A stretch of DNA of 64,000 nucleotides from an unicellular cyanobacterium SU2 (GTDB taxonomy: Bacteria > Cyanobacteriota > Cyanobacteriia > Cyanobacteriales > Microcystaceae). The DNA is taken from positions 186,001-250,000 of the forward strand of contig NEED01000073.1 in NCBI GenBank assembly GCA_002110465.1, given 5' to 3'. Positions 35,549 through 44,858 of the stretch are shown piece by piece. Numbering within the stretch: the first letter of the stretch is position 1; every line of letters begins with the position of its first letter. The translations under genes and the position numbers were made by a program. The notes beneath the pieces are model-generated. The model worked only from the letters and a program-made list of their open reading frames with translations, searched no databases and was not told the origin of the DNA.

Positions 35549-37531
35549 ATGGTAGACATTAGCAAGCCAGAAACTTGGCCAATCGCAGCCACTGATCAAC
35601 CAGGGGTTAAGGAGTCGGTTTCCGCTTTTCTCAAAGATTTATACGATCGCTATTTACCCATCAAAGACGGAAAGAATGCCGACCATATCCAAGAGTTAGC
35701 GCAAGTTGATCCCGATTTACTCGGAATTAGTATTGTAACGACCAAGGGGCGAATTTATAGCTCTGGTGATACGGGGGTTCCTTTTGCGATTCAATCGATT
35801 GCGAAACCTTTAGTTTATGGAATGATTTTAGAAGACTGGGGATGGGAATCTGTTTTTCATAAAATTGGGGTTGAACCGACAGGAGAACCTTTTAATGACA
35901 TTATCGATCCCCAAGAAATTCAAGAACGCAAATATAATCCCATGGTGAATGCTGGTGCCATTGTAACGACCAGTTTAGTCAAAGGAAATACCTTACTCGA
36001 ACGACAGCAACGTTTATTTGAGATGTTTCGACGCTATTTAGGGCGAGAAGTAGACGTTAATCAATCGATATTTTGGGCTAAAAAAACTCAAGATAATTTG
36101 AATCGGGCTATTGCCTACATGATGCTTAATTTTGAACTGATTGAGGGCAATATTGAAGAAATTTTGGATCTTTATTTTCAACAATGTTCTGTGATGGTTA
36201 ATTGTCAGGATTTAGCTTTGATAGCAGCCACCTTAGCTAATGCCGGACTGAATCCTATCACGGGAGAACAAGCCCTTGATGGAAAGTATGCTAAGCATTT
36301 AATGAGTGTGATGTTTACCAGTGGTTTGTACGACTTTTCGGGACAATGGGCTTATAAGGTAGGTTTGCCGGCCAAAAGTGGTTTATCAGGGGCTATTATT
36401 GGGGTGGTTCCTCATCAAATGGGAATTGCTGTCTTTTCTCCTCCTTTAGGAGAACATAACAAAAGTGTGCGAGGGGTAAAAATTTTTGAGGAACTTTCCC
36501 AGCGATTTCAGCTACATATTTTTAATCCTGTTAGTCTCATCAATAAACCTAATAAGAAGTCCAAATTTGCTCCTGATTTTTTTCTCCATAAACCTTCTTT
36601 ACAGCCTTTTTTAGAGGTGATTCATCAAAAATATTTGCCGTTAACTGAAGGCAAGATTTATGTGAGTGAACCTGATTTAGTTGAGATTAATCCTGATTGG
36701 TTTGCCATTTGTTTAGCAACAGTTGATGGTGAAGTTTATACGGTGGGTGACTGGGAAAAACCTTTTTTAATTCAGTCAATTTCTAAAGTGTTTGCCTATG
36801 GAATGGCCTTAGAAGATCATGGGAGAGAACACATTCTGACAAAAGTGGATGTAGAACCCACAGGGGATGCTTATAATTCCATTATTAAAGTGCAGGCTAA
36901 TTCTAAACGTCCTTACAATGCCATGGTTAATACAGGGGCGATCGCTATTACCAATTTGATTAAAGGTAAAAGTCGCGCTCATCGCCTAAAACGTGTCTTA
37001 AAAATGTATCAACGTTATGTGGGTCGTCGGGTTTATGTGGATACTTCAGCACTGGTTTCTGAACAAACAAGCGGCGATCGCAATTGGGCAATTTCCTATT
37101 TACTCCGCAATTTTGATATGATTTCTGGGGAGATTAAACCGACTCTCGATCTCTATCTCCAACAATGTTCGGCTATTATCAACTGTCGTGATTTAGCTAT
37201 CATGGGGGCGACTTTAGCTAATAATGGCATTAATCCCATCACCGGTCAACGCGCTATCCATTCTGATTTCATCAAAGACTTACTCACGGTTATGTTTACC
37301 TGCGGAATGTATGATTTTGCTGGAGAATGGTCTCATAAGGTGGGTTTTCCGGCTAAAAGTGGCGTTGGTGGTGGGATTTTAGCCGTGGTTCCAGGGGTGA
37401 TGGGAATTGGGGTATTTTCTCCTCCTTTGGATAAACGGGGCAATAGTATTCGTGGAATTAAAGTTTGTGAGGAATTGTCCGAGCATTTTCGGTTACATAT
37501 TTTTGAACCAATTAATTGCCCCATTCCTTAA
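35549..37531 (+). CDS. glsA: Tandem two-domain glutaminase
   Basis: Serine-dependent glutaminase (glutamine to glutamate and ammonia) with two complete catalytic domains in one 660-residue chain. Usual enzymes are about 300-330 residues. Domain 1 spans about 20-327 with Ser83-xx-Lys86 (FAIQSIAK), NPMVNAGAI and PAKSGLSGA. Domain 2 spans about 353-655 with Ser410-xx-Lys413 (FLIQSISK), NAMVNTGAI and PAKSGVGGG. The Ser-to-KSG spacing is 194 residues in both. Domain 1 departs from the family at SGLSGA, where SGVGGG is usual, and may be weaker or regulatory. The gene overlaps asnB tail to tail by four bases. Confidence 0.92.
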   Translation: MVDISKPETWPIAATDQPGVKESVSAFLKDLYDRYLPIKDGKNADHIQELAQVDPDLLGISIVTTKGRIYSSGDTGVPFAIQSIAKPLVYGMILEDWGWESVFHKIGVEPTGEPFNDIIDPQEIQERKYNPMVNAGAIVTTSLVKGNTLLERQQRLFEMFRRYLGREVDVNQSIFWAKKTQDNLNRAIAYMMLNFELIEGNIEEILDLYFQQCSVMVNCQDLALIAATLANAGLNPITGEQALDGKYAKHLMSVMFTSGLYDFSGQWAYKVGLPAKSGLSGAIIGVVPHQMGIAVFSPPLGEHNKSVRGVKIFEELSQRFQLHIFNPVSLINKPNKKSKFAPDFFLHKPSLQPFLEVIHQKYLPLTEGKIYVSEPDLVEINPDWFAICLATVDGEVYTVGDWEKPFLIQSISKVFAYGMALEDHGREHILTKVDVEPTGDAYNSIIKVQANSKRPYNAMVNTGAIAITNLIKGKSRAHRLKRVLKMYQRYVGRRVYVDTSALVSEQTSGDRNWAISYLLRNFDMISGEIKPTLDLYLQQCSAIINCRDLAIMGATLANNGINPITGQRAIHSDFIKDLLTVMFTCGMYDFAGEWSHKVGFPAKSGVGGGILAVVPGVMGIGVFSPPLDKRGNSIRGIKVCEELSEHFRLHIFEPINCPIP

Positions 37532-39030
37532 ACAGGACGTTCGGCCCAACGGGCAACATTATTAATAATTCCCGATGGGTTTTCAAAGGCATTCATAAAC
37601 AATTGATGGTAATAACATTCTTCAGCAGATCGTAAATTTATATCCGAGTGTTGTTGTTGATATTGTTTTGCTTGGTCTTCACTCATGACATCTTTTAAGG
37701 TTTCTGTCAATAAGTCTACGGTTCCACTTCCCTCGTCAAATTGTTCTTTTTTCCGCCAAACAATTTCATCGGGTAATATGTCTTCAAATGCTTTTCTTAA
37801 AATCCATTTTTCAACTGGTGGATTGCCCTTTAACTTGAAATGAGCCGGAATTCTTTGTCCTAATTCAATCATTTTTAGGTCTAAAAATGGCACTCTTCCT
37901 TCAATCGAATGCGCCATCGTTAAACGATCAACACGCTGTAAATTAATATTGTGTAAGCTATTCACCGAGCGTCTTAATTCTGTGTGTAATGTCTCATCAT
38001 TGGGGATATCTTTGTAGTAAGTATAACCCGCAAATAGTTCATCGGCTCCTTCTCCGGTCAGAATAACTTTCACATATTCAGCCGCTAAACGTGAGGTAAA
38101 GTAACAGGGGATAGCACTTCTCACTAAGTCTTGATCAAAGGATTCTAAAGAATAAATGATCTCTGGCAGTTTAGCGATCGCCTCTTTTGGGGTAATCAAA
38201 TATTCGTGATGAATGGTTCCTAAATAATTAGAGACAAAACGGGCTGCTTTGATGTCTTTACTCCCGTCAATACCAACTGAAAAGGTATGTAATTCGGACT
38301 TGTGCTTTTTAGCCAAAGCAGCAATGATACTACTATCTAGCCCCCCAGATAAAAAAGCCCCTAACGGAACATCTGCCATTAACCTTTTAACCACTGACGC
38401 TTCTACGGTTTCTTGAATTTCTTTGATGAGATCATCGAGGTTAGCATCGATTTCAGGGGGAATATCTGGTAAGGTGTAATAGGTAGAAAATCCAGTTTCT
38501 GAAGAGAAAAAAGTCCCTGGGGGAAATTCTTCAACCTTTTCACAAAATTTGGTGATGGCTTTGAGTTCGGAGGCAAACCAAAAATTGCCTTCTTTTTCAC
38601 TATAATAAAGGGGCTTAATCCCAATCGGATCACGGGCAGCAACGAATGTATTTTCATCAATAATGGCAAAGGCAAACATTCCATCAAGTTCTCTTACTGC
38701 CGTGATTTTTCTATCTTCATATAAATATAAAATTGCTTCTGTATCGCTTTTAGTTAAAAACTGATATTTTTGCTGTAATTCTGGTAACAGTTGAGCATAA
38801 TTATAAATTTCTCCATTCCCAATAATCGCTTTCCCTTGACCAATGCCGTAAATTGGTTGATCTCCCCCTTCAGGATCAATAATACTAAGTCTTTGATGCC
38901 CCAAAATTCCTGAACCATTAGGAACCGCAAAAATTCCCTTAGCATCTGGTCCTCGATGAATTAAAGCATCCATCATCGTTTTAACACTTACTTGATCACT
39001 TGTTCCCCAAATTCCAGCAATACCACACAT
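37528..39030 (-). CDS. asnB: Asparagine synthase (glutamine-hydrolysing)
   Basis: 500 residues. The mature N-terminal nucleophile Cys2 is seen in MCGIAGIWG, followed by glutaminase-domain motifs RGPDAKG, HQRLSIID and NGEIYNY. The synthetase domain carries the ATP pyrophosphatase loop SGGLDSSIIAAL and the LTGEGADELFAGYTYY motif. It makes Asn from Asp, Gln and ATP. The tail-to-tail overlap with a glutaminase is notable because both enzymes consume glutamine. Confidence 0.93.
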   Translation of the reverse strand: MCGIAGIWGTSDQVSVKTMMDALIHRGPDAKGIFAVPNGSGILGHQRLSIIDPEGGDQPIYGIGQGKAIIGNGEIYNYAQLLPELQQKYQFLTKSDTEAILYLYEDRKITAVRELDGMFAFAIIDENTFVAARDPIGIKPLYYSEKEGNFWFASELKAITKFCEKVEEFPPGTFFSSETGFSTYYTLPDIPPEIDANLDDLIKEIQETVEASVVKRLMADVPLGAFLSGGLDSSIIAALAKKHKSELHTFSVGIDGSKDIKAARFVSNYLGTIHHEYLITPKEAIAKLPEIIYSLESFDQDLVRSAIPCYFTSRLAAEYVKVILTGEGADELFAGYTYYKDIPNDETLHTELRRSVNSLHNINLQRVDRLTMAHSIEGRVPFLDLKMIELGQRIPAHFKLKGNPPVEKWILRKAFEDILPDEIVWRKKEQFDEGSGTVDLLTETLKDVMSEDQAKQYQQQHSDINLRSAEECYYHQLFMNAFENPSGIINNVARWAERPV

Positions 39031-39360
39031 ATTTTTGTCTCTTGTCAGTTATTTTTGAGAGGGTTTCCCTTGTCTAAAGAAATGGACAAAGAACGATTAT
39101 TCTTCCCTTATGCTATCACTACTTTTTAGAAGAGGATCGGGATTTTCTTCGACCTTTATATACTTAGAAATATAAAATTTTATTAAATAATGTTGACTTG
39201 AAGCCTGTTAATTAGATAATTTCCAGAAAAATTCTTTAAAATTGAGTCATTGAATGGTGACATTTTAGCTCTAATTTAACTTATTTGCCATCTAGAAATC
39301 TTCCTTTGTTATCAATTAAAGCGGAAATGAAACCTATAAGCTTACAAGGAGGAAGAAGTT
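39031..39360. other. Intergenic region upstream of two divergent genes
   Basis: AT-rich, no gene seen. It must contain the asnB promoter on one side and that of the pentapeptide protein on the other. The latter has a very strong ribosome site (AAGGAGGAAG at about 39346-39355), better than most in this window. Confidence 0.5.
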
Positions 39361-39891
39361 ATGAAAGCGAGAACTTTATTTACTAATTATCTGAAAAATC
39401 AACGAGATTTTACTGAAGAAACCCTACATCAAGCTGACTTAGAGGGGCTTAATTTACAAAGAATTAATCTTACCCGTGCTGATTTGAGTGGTGCTAATTT
39501 AAAGGAAACGGATTTAAGTGGGGCTTGTTTAGCCCAAGCCAACCTAACGGATGCTGATCTGTGCCACTGTAATCTAGTAGGAGCGAATTTAACGGAAATT
39601 AACCTCATTGGGGCAGATTTAACGGGGGCGAACCTGATGGGGGTTGATTTGACCAAGGCTGATTTAAGATGTGCTAATTTACACAATGCTAACCTAGCTA
39701 AAGCTAACCTAAAAGAAGTTAACCTCGATGGGGCAGACTTAAGTGGTGCGAACCTCTGTAATGCGACTATTGCCAGTACCGATTTAAGTGTAGCTGATAC
39801 CACGGGGGCTTCTTTAGAAGGAACTCAACAGTGTGAATTGTCCCAACCCCTATCCACCAAGTCAGCCAATTGGGTTAGTTGGTCGGGTTAG
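39361..39891 (+). CDS. Pentapeptide-repeat protein
   Basis: 176 residues. From about residue 28 to 150 it is an almost continuous run of A(D/N)LxX pentapeptides (LTRADLSGANLKETDLSGA and so on), which fold as a right-handed quadrilateral beta helix. The last about 25 residues are non-repetitive. There is no signal peptide, so it is probably cytoplasmic. Cyanobacteria have many such proteins, mostly without known function. Confidence 0.9.
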   Translation: MKARTLFTNYLKNQRDFTEETLHQADLEGLNLQRINLTRADLSGANLKETDLSGACLAQANLTDADLCHCNLVGANLTEINLIGADLTGANLMGVDLTKADLRCANLHNANLAKANLKEVNLDGADLSGANLCNATIASTDLSVADTTGASLEGTQQCELSQPLSTKSANWVSWSG

Positions 39892-39920
39892 GATCTTCAA
39901 ACAAAATTAATGGTCGGTTG

Positions 39921-39977
39921 GTAGTAAGCCCTTTTAGGGCTTGTCTAATGGGGCTGAAGCCCCTACTACGAACTTGA
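39921..39977 (+). repeat. MITE-like double-hairpin repeat, copy 2 of the GGGCT-AGCCC family
   Basis: Two adjacent hairpins, AAGCCCT-TTT-AGGGCTT and GGGGCT-GA-AGCCCC, enclosed by GTAGTA on the left and TACTAC on the right as short terminal inverted repeats. The right hairpin and its flank (CTACTACGAACTTGA) match the copies at 3595, 59065 and 62619. It sits between the convergent pentapeptide gene and pepA and may also act as a terminator. Confidence 0.65.
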
Positions 39978-41453
39978 CTATTGATTTAAGACCCAATGAA
40001 CCAGGGTTCGCACGGGAAATCCTGTTGCCCCTGCATTGTTCACTCCATTTTCTTTATCTAGCCACACAGGTCCTGCGACATCAAGATGGGCCCAAGAGGT
40101 TTCTTTAATAAACTGTTTAAGAAATAGGGCGGCTGTAATTGATCCACCAGCGCGAGGGCCTGTATTTTTCATGTCTGCGATAGGAGATTTCAACCCCTCA
40201 AAATATTTCTCTTCTAGGGGCATTTCCCAGAATTTTTCCCCTGCTATAGCTGAAGCTTCCTTAATTTGGGTTGCTAAGGTTTCATCGGTACTCCATAGCC
40301 CTGAAATATTATCCCCCAAAGCGACAATACAAGCCCCTGTCAAGGTTGCTAAATCAATGATCGCATCCACTTCTAATTTTTCAGCAAATACCAAGGCATC
40401 GGCCAGGGTTAACCGTCCTTCAGCATCAGTGTTATTAACTTCGATAGTTTTCCCATTAGAAGCGGTCAGGATATCTCCAGGGTGCATAGCGCGACCACTA
40501 ATCATGTTTTCGGTCGCCGCACAGATAAAATGAACTTCCACATCGGGCTTTAATTGACCAATCACTTTGGCCGCCCCTAGAGTAGCAGCCCCACCCCCCA
40601 TGTCCATTTTCATGGTTTCAATCCCACTTCCTGATCCTTTGAGGTTGAGTCCTCCAGAGTCAAAGGTTAAGCTTTTACCAACAATAGCCAGTTTTTTCTT
40701 AGGAGTTTCGGAGGGTTTATAGGTTAAGTGAATGAATTTCGGGGGTAAATCAGAGGCTTTGGCGACCCCTAAAAAGGCTCCCATTCCTAATTTTTCACAG
40801 TCTTCTTGTTCTAAAATTTCAATATCGAGTCCGTAGTCGTTAGCCATCGTTTGGGCAGTTTCAGCGAAAGTAACAGGGGTGACACTATTAGCGGGGGCAG
40901 CCACTAATTCCCGTGCAAGGATAACCCCAGAACAAAGAATTTCAGCTTGATTAATGGCTTCTGGTTGTTCTCCACAGCCTAAAATTTCTACTGTTTCGAG
41001 TTTTAGTCCGTTTTCTTCTGGTTCAGACTTAAAACGGTTATCTTGATGGAGAGGTAAAATAATGCCTTGAGCGATCGCACTCACGGTACTCGCGGGATCA
41101 TCATTCACCACCGAGAGGCTAATACCGAGGGTTTTAACCTTAGCTTGTTTAGCAAGACGGGCAATGGTTGCAGCCCCTAATCTCACCGTATCTAAGGTCA
41201 AATCTTCAGTTTTTCCCAATCCCACTAAGATTATCTTGCGAATGGGACTACCACCACCAACGCGGGTTACTGCACTACTACCAGATTTTCCTTCAAATTC
41301 GGTTTCTGTAATTAATTCTTGTAGGGTTCCGGTCAATTTCTCGTCTAATTGATTTAAGGTTCCTGTTAGTTCCATGGCATCTTCAAAAAGACCCAAAGCT
41401 AAGGTATCTCCAGTCCAATCCAATAGTGGTGTTTCTATCCCACGAATATCCAT
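39978..41453 (-). CDS. pepA: Leucyl aminopeptidase (M17 family)
   Basis: Cytosolic two-metal aminopeptidase of 491 residues. The metal and catalytic residues lie in [15 protein letters not shown] and in the M17 signature [15 protein letters not shown]. The catalytic domain occupies the C-terminal two thirds and the N-terminal domain ([13 protein letters not shown]) is of normal size. Likely roles are peptide turnover and glutathione or Cys-Gly recycling. It is transcribed away from the small membrane protein gene. Confidence 0.95.
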   Translation of the reverse strand: MDIRGIETPLLDWTGDTLALGLFEDAMELTGTLNQLDEKLTGTLQELITETEFEGKSGSSAVTRVGGGSPIRKIILVGLGKTEDLTLDTVRLGAATIARLAKQAKVKTLGISLSVVNDDPASTVSAIAQGIILPLHQDNRFKSEPEENGLKLETVEILGCGEQPEAINQAEILCSGVILARELVAAPANSVTPVTFAETAQTMANDYGLDIEILEQEDCEKLGMGAFLGVAKASDLPPKFIHLTYKPSETPKKKLAIVGKSLTFDSGGLNLKGSGSGIETMKMDMGGGAATLGAAKVIGQLKPDVEVHFICAATENMISGRAMHPGDILTASNGKTIEVNNTDAEGRLTLADALVFAEKLEVDAIIDLATLTGACIVALGDNISGLWSTDETLATQIKEASAIAGEKFWEMPLEEKYFEGLKSPIADMKNTGPRAGGSITAALFLKQFIKETSWAHLDVAGPVWLDKENGVNNAGATGFPVRTLVHWVLNQ

Positions 41454-41811
41454 ATGATCTTCTCTAAAAATGTGTGTGTAGGTGTGTGTCTTGGCAACGT
41501 CCCGTTTGAAATTTTAACCTAATTTTCGGGTCAAATCTTCTACACAAGGTCAATTCATTAAATGTGTCCTTGACTACCGAAAAAAGCCCCTCATTCCTTT
41601 ATAATTTTTTTATATTTGGTGTGAGCATCATGATTGATTGCCTCAGGCAATAGCATTTCCTAAAATATTTGATTTTGGGACTTATCCCTTCAAACTAGCT
41701 CTCGATCCTGAAAAATCATCAAATTTAAAGCCAATAAAGTGTGATTAATTCTTTCCTAAATCAAGATTTAGCCGACGTTACTCATTGATAATGTCCACTT
41801 ATTAACTGAGG
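41454..41811. other. Intergenic region with a short palindrome
   Basis: No gene. A perfect odd palindrome ATTGCCT-C-AGGCAAT lies at 41637-41651. It could be an operator or a small transcript hairpin. No repeat family was noted for it. Confidence 0.45.
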
Positions 41812-42354
41812 ATGAAAGAGTCCGTCTTGTTCATTACCTCAACACCGGATATATTATTGCCAAACTATTCCCAACGCCTTGTTAGTTGGATAGGTTGGGG
41901 CAATTTATCGATTGATTCAGAACATTTATTGATTGCTGTCCCTGTGGTTACTATTTTATTAAGCATCCCTTTGGTTGTTACTTATTTAACCCATCAATTA
42001 ACCCGTCTATTTGACCCCCAACAGCCTGATTATCTAACAGTTATTTATGCTTATTTACTTATGGCATTAGGGATAAATTTAGCTTATTATATCCCGTCAG
42101 TCATAACGGAAGCGGGTGATATTTTTCCCATGATTTCTCAAAGTTTTGGTCTTAGGTGTGCTAGTTTACCAACTCTTACTTGGAGTATGGATGTTGCTAT
42201 TTTTCTCCAAGGGGTAACATTATTATCAGTTTGGCTATTGAGCTTTTTTCCTTTATTTAAAATTACGCAACGTCCTCTGAATTATAACCTTCCTCATATT
42301 GGCTTGATGAGTGGATTTATTTTCATCTTTTTTCAACTCATTCTCAATTCATGA
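41812..42354 (+). CDS. Four-helix membrane protein of unknown function
   Basis: 180 residues with about four hydrophobic segments: LLIAVPVVTILLSIPLVVTYL, VIYAYLLMALGINLAYYI, MDVAIFLQGVTLLSVWLLSFFPL and GLMSGFIFIFFQLIL. I do not recognise the family. The start ATG follows TGAGG. It stands alone, divergent from pepA. Confidence 0.75.
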   Translation: MKESVLFITSTPDILLPNYSQRLVSWIGWGNLSIDSEHLLIAVPVVTILLSIPLVVTYLTHQLTRLFDPQQPDYLTVIYAYLLMALGINLAYYIPSVITEAGDIFPMISQSFGLRCASLPTLTWSMDVAIFLQGVTLLSVWLLSFFPLFKITQRPLNYNLPHIGLMSGFIFIFFQLILNS

Positions 42355-42690
42355 TTAAGTCCTGGGGGATCTCACTAGGGGATCTCACTAAAATTTTGAG
42401 TCAAGAAGTTTTGAGGATTGGTAAACTCAATGATGACATTAAGTTATATTACAAAATATTGCGAAGGTTTACGTTGTCTGGTTTGATCAATCATAAGGAA
42501 AGCACTTATAACCTTATAATCGATACGTGATTCATAGGTGTCGTGTCGTTCTTCATTAGTTGTTAACTGAAAAGCTTCCTCAAAAATTGTGTTTGAATGT
42601 GACACAATAAGGGAAAATTATTCAGATAACTAACATTAATTTTGTTTGTTTAATCAAGTTTGACTGTATTTTTTTGGGAGATTTCTAGGA
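42355..42690. other. Intergenic region with a perfect 13-bp tandem repeat
   Basis: No gene. GGGGATCTCACTA occurs twice head to tail at 42365-42390. The right end must contain the promoter of the Lys/Pro-rich protein, which is preceded by GGGAG a few bases before its ATG. Confidence 0.45.
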
Positions 42691-43092
42691 ATGTTGAAAA
42701 AATTATTTGGTGACAAAAAAGATGAGTTTTTCGTAGAGTTAGATGACTCTAAACCGACTCAACCTGCTAAATCTGCTGAAGTTAAAAAGCCAGAACCAAA
42801 GCCAGAACCTAAACCAGAAGTATCAGAAACAGTAGCCGAAAAACCTACGGAAGAAAAACCAAAAGCCAAGAAAAGTAAGAAAACCTCTATCAAAAAAGAA
42901 GCAGCAAAACCTGCACCGGCACCGGTTGCTTCAGGGGTAAATAATGGACAAGCCCCCAAAAAGCCAGAACCGACAGAAGTTGAATTTGCGACTAAATATT
43001 TAATTATGCCTACTGGTGGCCGTCGTCGTCCAGGTCCTAGCTTAAGTAACTTTAAGAACATGGCACGTCAGGTCAAGGTTCCTCGTTCTTAA
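42691..43092 (+). CDS. Lys/Pro/Glu-rich protein with conserved-looking C-terminus
   Basis: 133 residues in three parts: a short N-terminal peptide (MLKKLFGDKKDEFFVELDD), a low-complexity disordered middle of Lys, Pro, Glu and Ala, and a C-terminal motif FATKYLIMPTGGRRRPGPSL followed by NFKNMARQVKVPRS. The linker-plus-motif design suggests a disordered protein whose ends bind partners or nucleic acid. I do not recognise a named family. A strong terminator follows. Confidence 0.78.
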   Translation: MLKKLFGDKKDEFFVELDDSKPTQPAKSAEVKKPEPKPEPKPEVSETVAEKPTEEKPKAKKSKKTSIKKEAAKPAPAPVASGVNNGQAPKKPEPTEVEFATKYLIMPTGGRRRPGPSLSNFKNMARQVKVPRS

Positions 43093-43133
43093 CGCAATTG
43101 ATAACTAGAAATTAAGTTTCATGGTAGAGATTT

Positions 43134-43166
43134 AAAAGCCCAGAGCCTAGGTTCTGAGCTTTTTTT
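43134..43166 (+). terminator. Rho-independent terminator
   Basis: AAAAGC...CAGA pairs with TCTG-A-GCTTTT around a GCCTAGGT loop, and seven T residues follow. It lies 42 bases after the stop of the Lys/Pro-rich gene. Confidence 0.82.
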
Positions 43167-43213
43167 GACTTTTGTATTTTAGATTTTTATTCCTTTTCTA
43201 AACTTATTAACTC

Positions 43214-43270
43214 TTGCCTGGTTACTGAGCCTGCTTTGTCCTGAGCTTGTCAAAGGGTCGAAGTATTGCC
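43214..43270 (+). repeat. TTGCCTGGTTACTGAGC...TCGAAGTATTGCC repeat, copy 1
   Basis: It is the inverted, longer counterpart of 46121-46153. This copy has extra bases (CTGCTTTGTCCTGAGC and AAAGGG). It covers the stop codon and about the last 15 codons of the glycosyltransferase at 43222. The CCTGAGCTTGTCAAAGG core is a short repeat seen in many bacterial genomes. Confidence 0.7.
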
Positions 43271-44412
43271 TTTTGGCTTTTGCCTTGAATAGAACCATAA
43301 AGACTCAAATGTTTAGCGACAATTTTCTCCCAATTATGATAGTTTTTGATATAATCTTGCGATTTTTTTGACATTGTCTCTAATTCACAAGGAGAGGCCA
43401 ACGCTTGGTGTAAGCAGTTAATACAAGATTCAAGATTACCCGCTTCAAACAATAATCCCCGATTGTCTCCCATGAGTTGTTGATGAGGAGCGATATTACT
43501 AGCTACCACTGGAATTCCCTCGCGCATTGCTTCTAACATCACTAATGGTAATCCTTCAATATCAGAAGGAAGGACGAATAAACCCGCCCCGCGAACAATT
43601 TCTGACAATAAAGCTCCTTTGACTTCTCCCGTAAAGCAAATATTAGGATTTTTAGCGGCGTTTTGTTTTAATTTGATGTAATAGTCTTGAGTATCACTAT
43701 GTCCTCCGGCTAATACCAGTTTCCAGTCATTCGGTTGTAGTTTTTCAAAAGCATTAATCAGTAAATCAGGACGTTTTTCAGGGACTAATCTTCCTAAAAA
43801 CAAAATGTATTTTTTCGGTTCTAATGCTAAAGATTTAAGATAGGTAAATCCTGGATCACAAGGAAGATAATTTCCAGGGGCTGTAGGAATATAACTGGTT
43901 TTTTTCCCATAAGTTTGCTGAAAATAGGTTTTGAGATATTGAGAAACAACAATAATTTCATCAGCCCATTTAACCGCCATCCATTCCCCTAAACGAATTA
44001 ATTGAGAAGATAATTTACCCCATTTAGATCGTTGCCAATCTAACCCATGACAAGTGACAATAATTTTGGATTTGGTAAAAAATTTTCCTATCCAACACCA
44101 TAAAGCCGGTCCTAAAGCATGGATATGAATCACATCATATTGAGCAAAAATAGCAATAATCATCGCTAAACTACAATTGGTTAGAGCATCAAATCCTGGG
44201 ATCGTAATAGAAGGAATAGAAATAACCCGAACTCCGTGACAGTAATTAGTCAAAAATTTTGTGGAATTGGTGTAGCTACCACGAGCATATAAATCAATTA
44301 AATATCCCTGTTCCACCATTCTTGGATACATTTCTTGACAGTAACGTTCGATTCCACCTTGTTTTGCCGGTAAACCTTTGGCACCAATTACAGCTATTTT
44401 TTGAGTCGTCAT
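43222..44412 (-). CDS. Glycosyltransferase family 4
   Basis: Retaining GT-B enzyme of about 396 residues from ATG 44412 (MTTQKIAVIGAKGLPAKQGG). The N-terminal motif GAKGLPAKQGGIERYCQEM and C-terminal ILFLGRLVPEKRPDLLI and SDIEGLPLVMLEAM (the E-x7-E donor motif) are clear. An upstream start at 44454 adds 14 residues before the conserved beginning. The last about 15 residues (AILRPFDKLRTKQAQ) are encoded by a dispersed repeat, not by family sequence. Likely last gene of the exopolysaccharide cluster. Confidence 0.88.
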   Translation of the reverse strand: MTTQKIAVIGAKGLPAKQGGIERYCQEMYPRMVEQGYLIDLYARGSYTNSTKFLTNYCHGVRVISIPSITIPGFDALTNCSLAMIIAIFAQYDVIHIHALGPALWCWIGKFFTKSKIIVTCHGLDWQRSKWGKLSSQLIRLGEWMAVKWADEIIVVSQYLKTYFQQTYGKKTSYIPTAPGNYLPCDPGFTYLKSLALEPKKYILFLGRLVPEKRPDLLINAFEKLQPNDWKLVLAGGHSDTQDYYIKLKQNAAKNPNICFTGEVKGALLSEIVRGAGLFVLPSDIEGLPLVMLEAMREGIPVVASNIAPHQQLMGDNRGLLFEAGNLESCINCLHQALASPCELETMSKKSQDYIKNYHNWEKIVAKHLSLYGSIQGKSQKAILRPFDKLRTKQAQ

Positions 44413-44858
44413 GGTCGGTTGTCGATAATAGTAAATAAATTTACATAGATTCAACTATTGATATTTAACTTAACACTTTTAACTTAGTTAATACCTGAGA
44501 TATTCTACGTCCTAGGTTAGATTTTTTAGGAATAATCCATTAAATTATTAATACAAAAATAGCCAAAAATGCTTGTTAAACAAAGAACACAAGTAATTAA
44601 GCTTAAAAAACTATCTTCGTTTAAAAAAAATTTATTAATATGATTTTTCTAAAAAAATTAGACAAAAATTAAAAAAAGTAGCGATAAAATTGAACAAAAT
44701 TATAGTTTTTATCTGAAAAATAAAAAAATATATTCAACAATTATCTATATTTTAAGAGGATTGGTATATATTAGTTGATCGATAATTAGCAGTCCAAAGC
44801 ATTAATAAAAAGGATGGTTAGGTTAAAAGGGTTAATCTTTCGTCTTCAACAACAATCC
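44413..44858. other. Very AT-rich intergenic region
   Basis: About 445 bases with no gene, terminator or repeat that I can support. It separates the last glycosyltransferase gene from the next one and probably contains its promoter. Confidence 0.5.
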
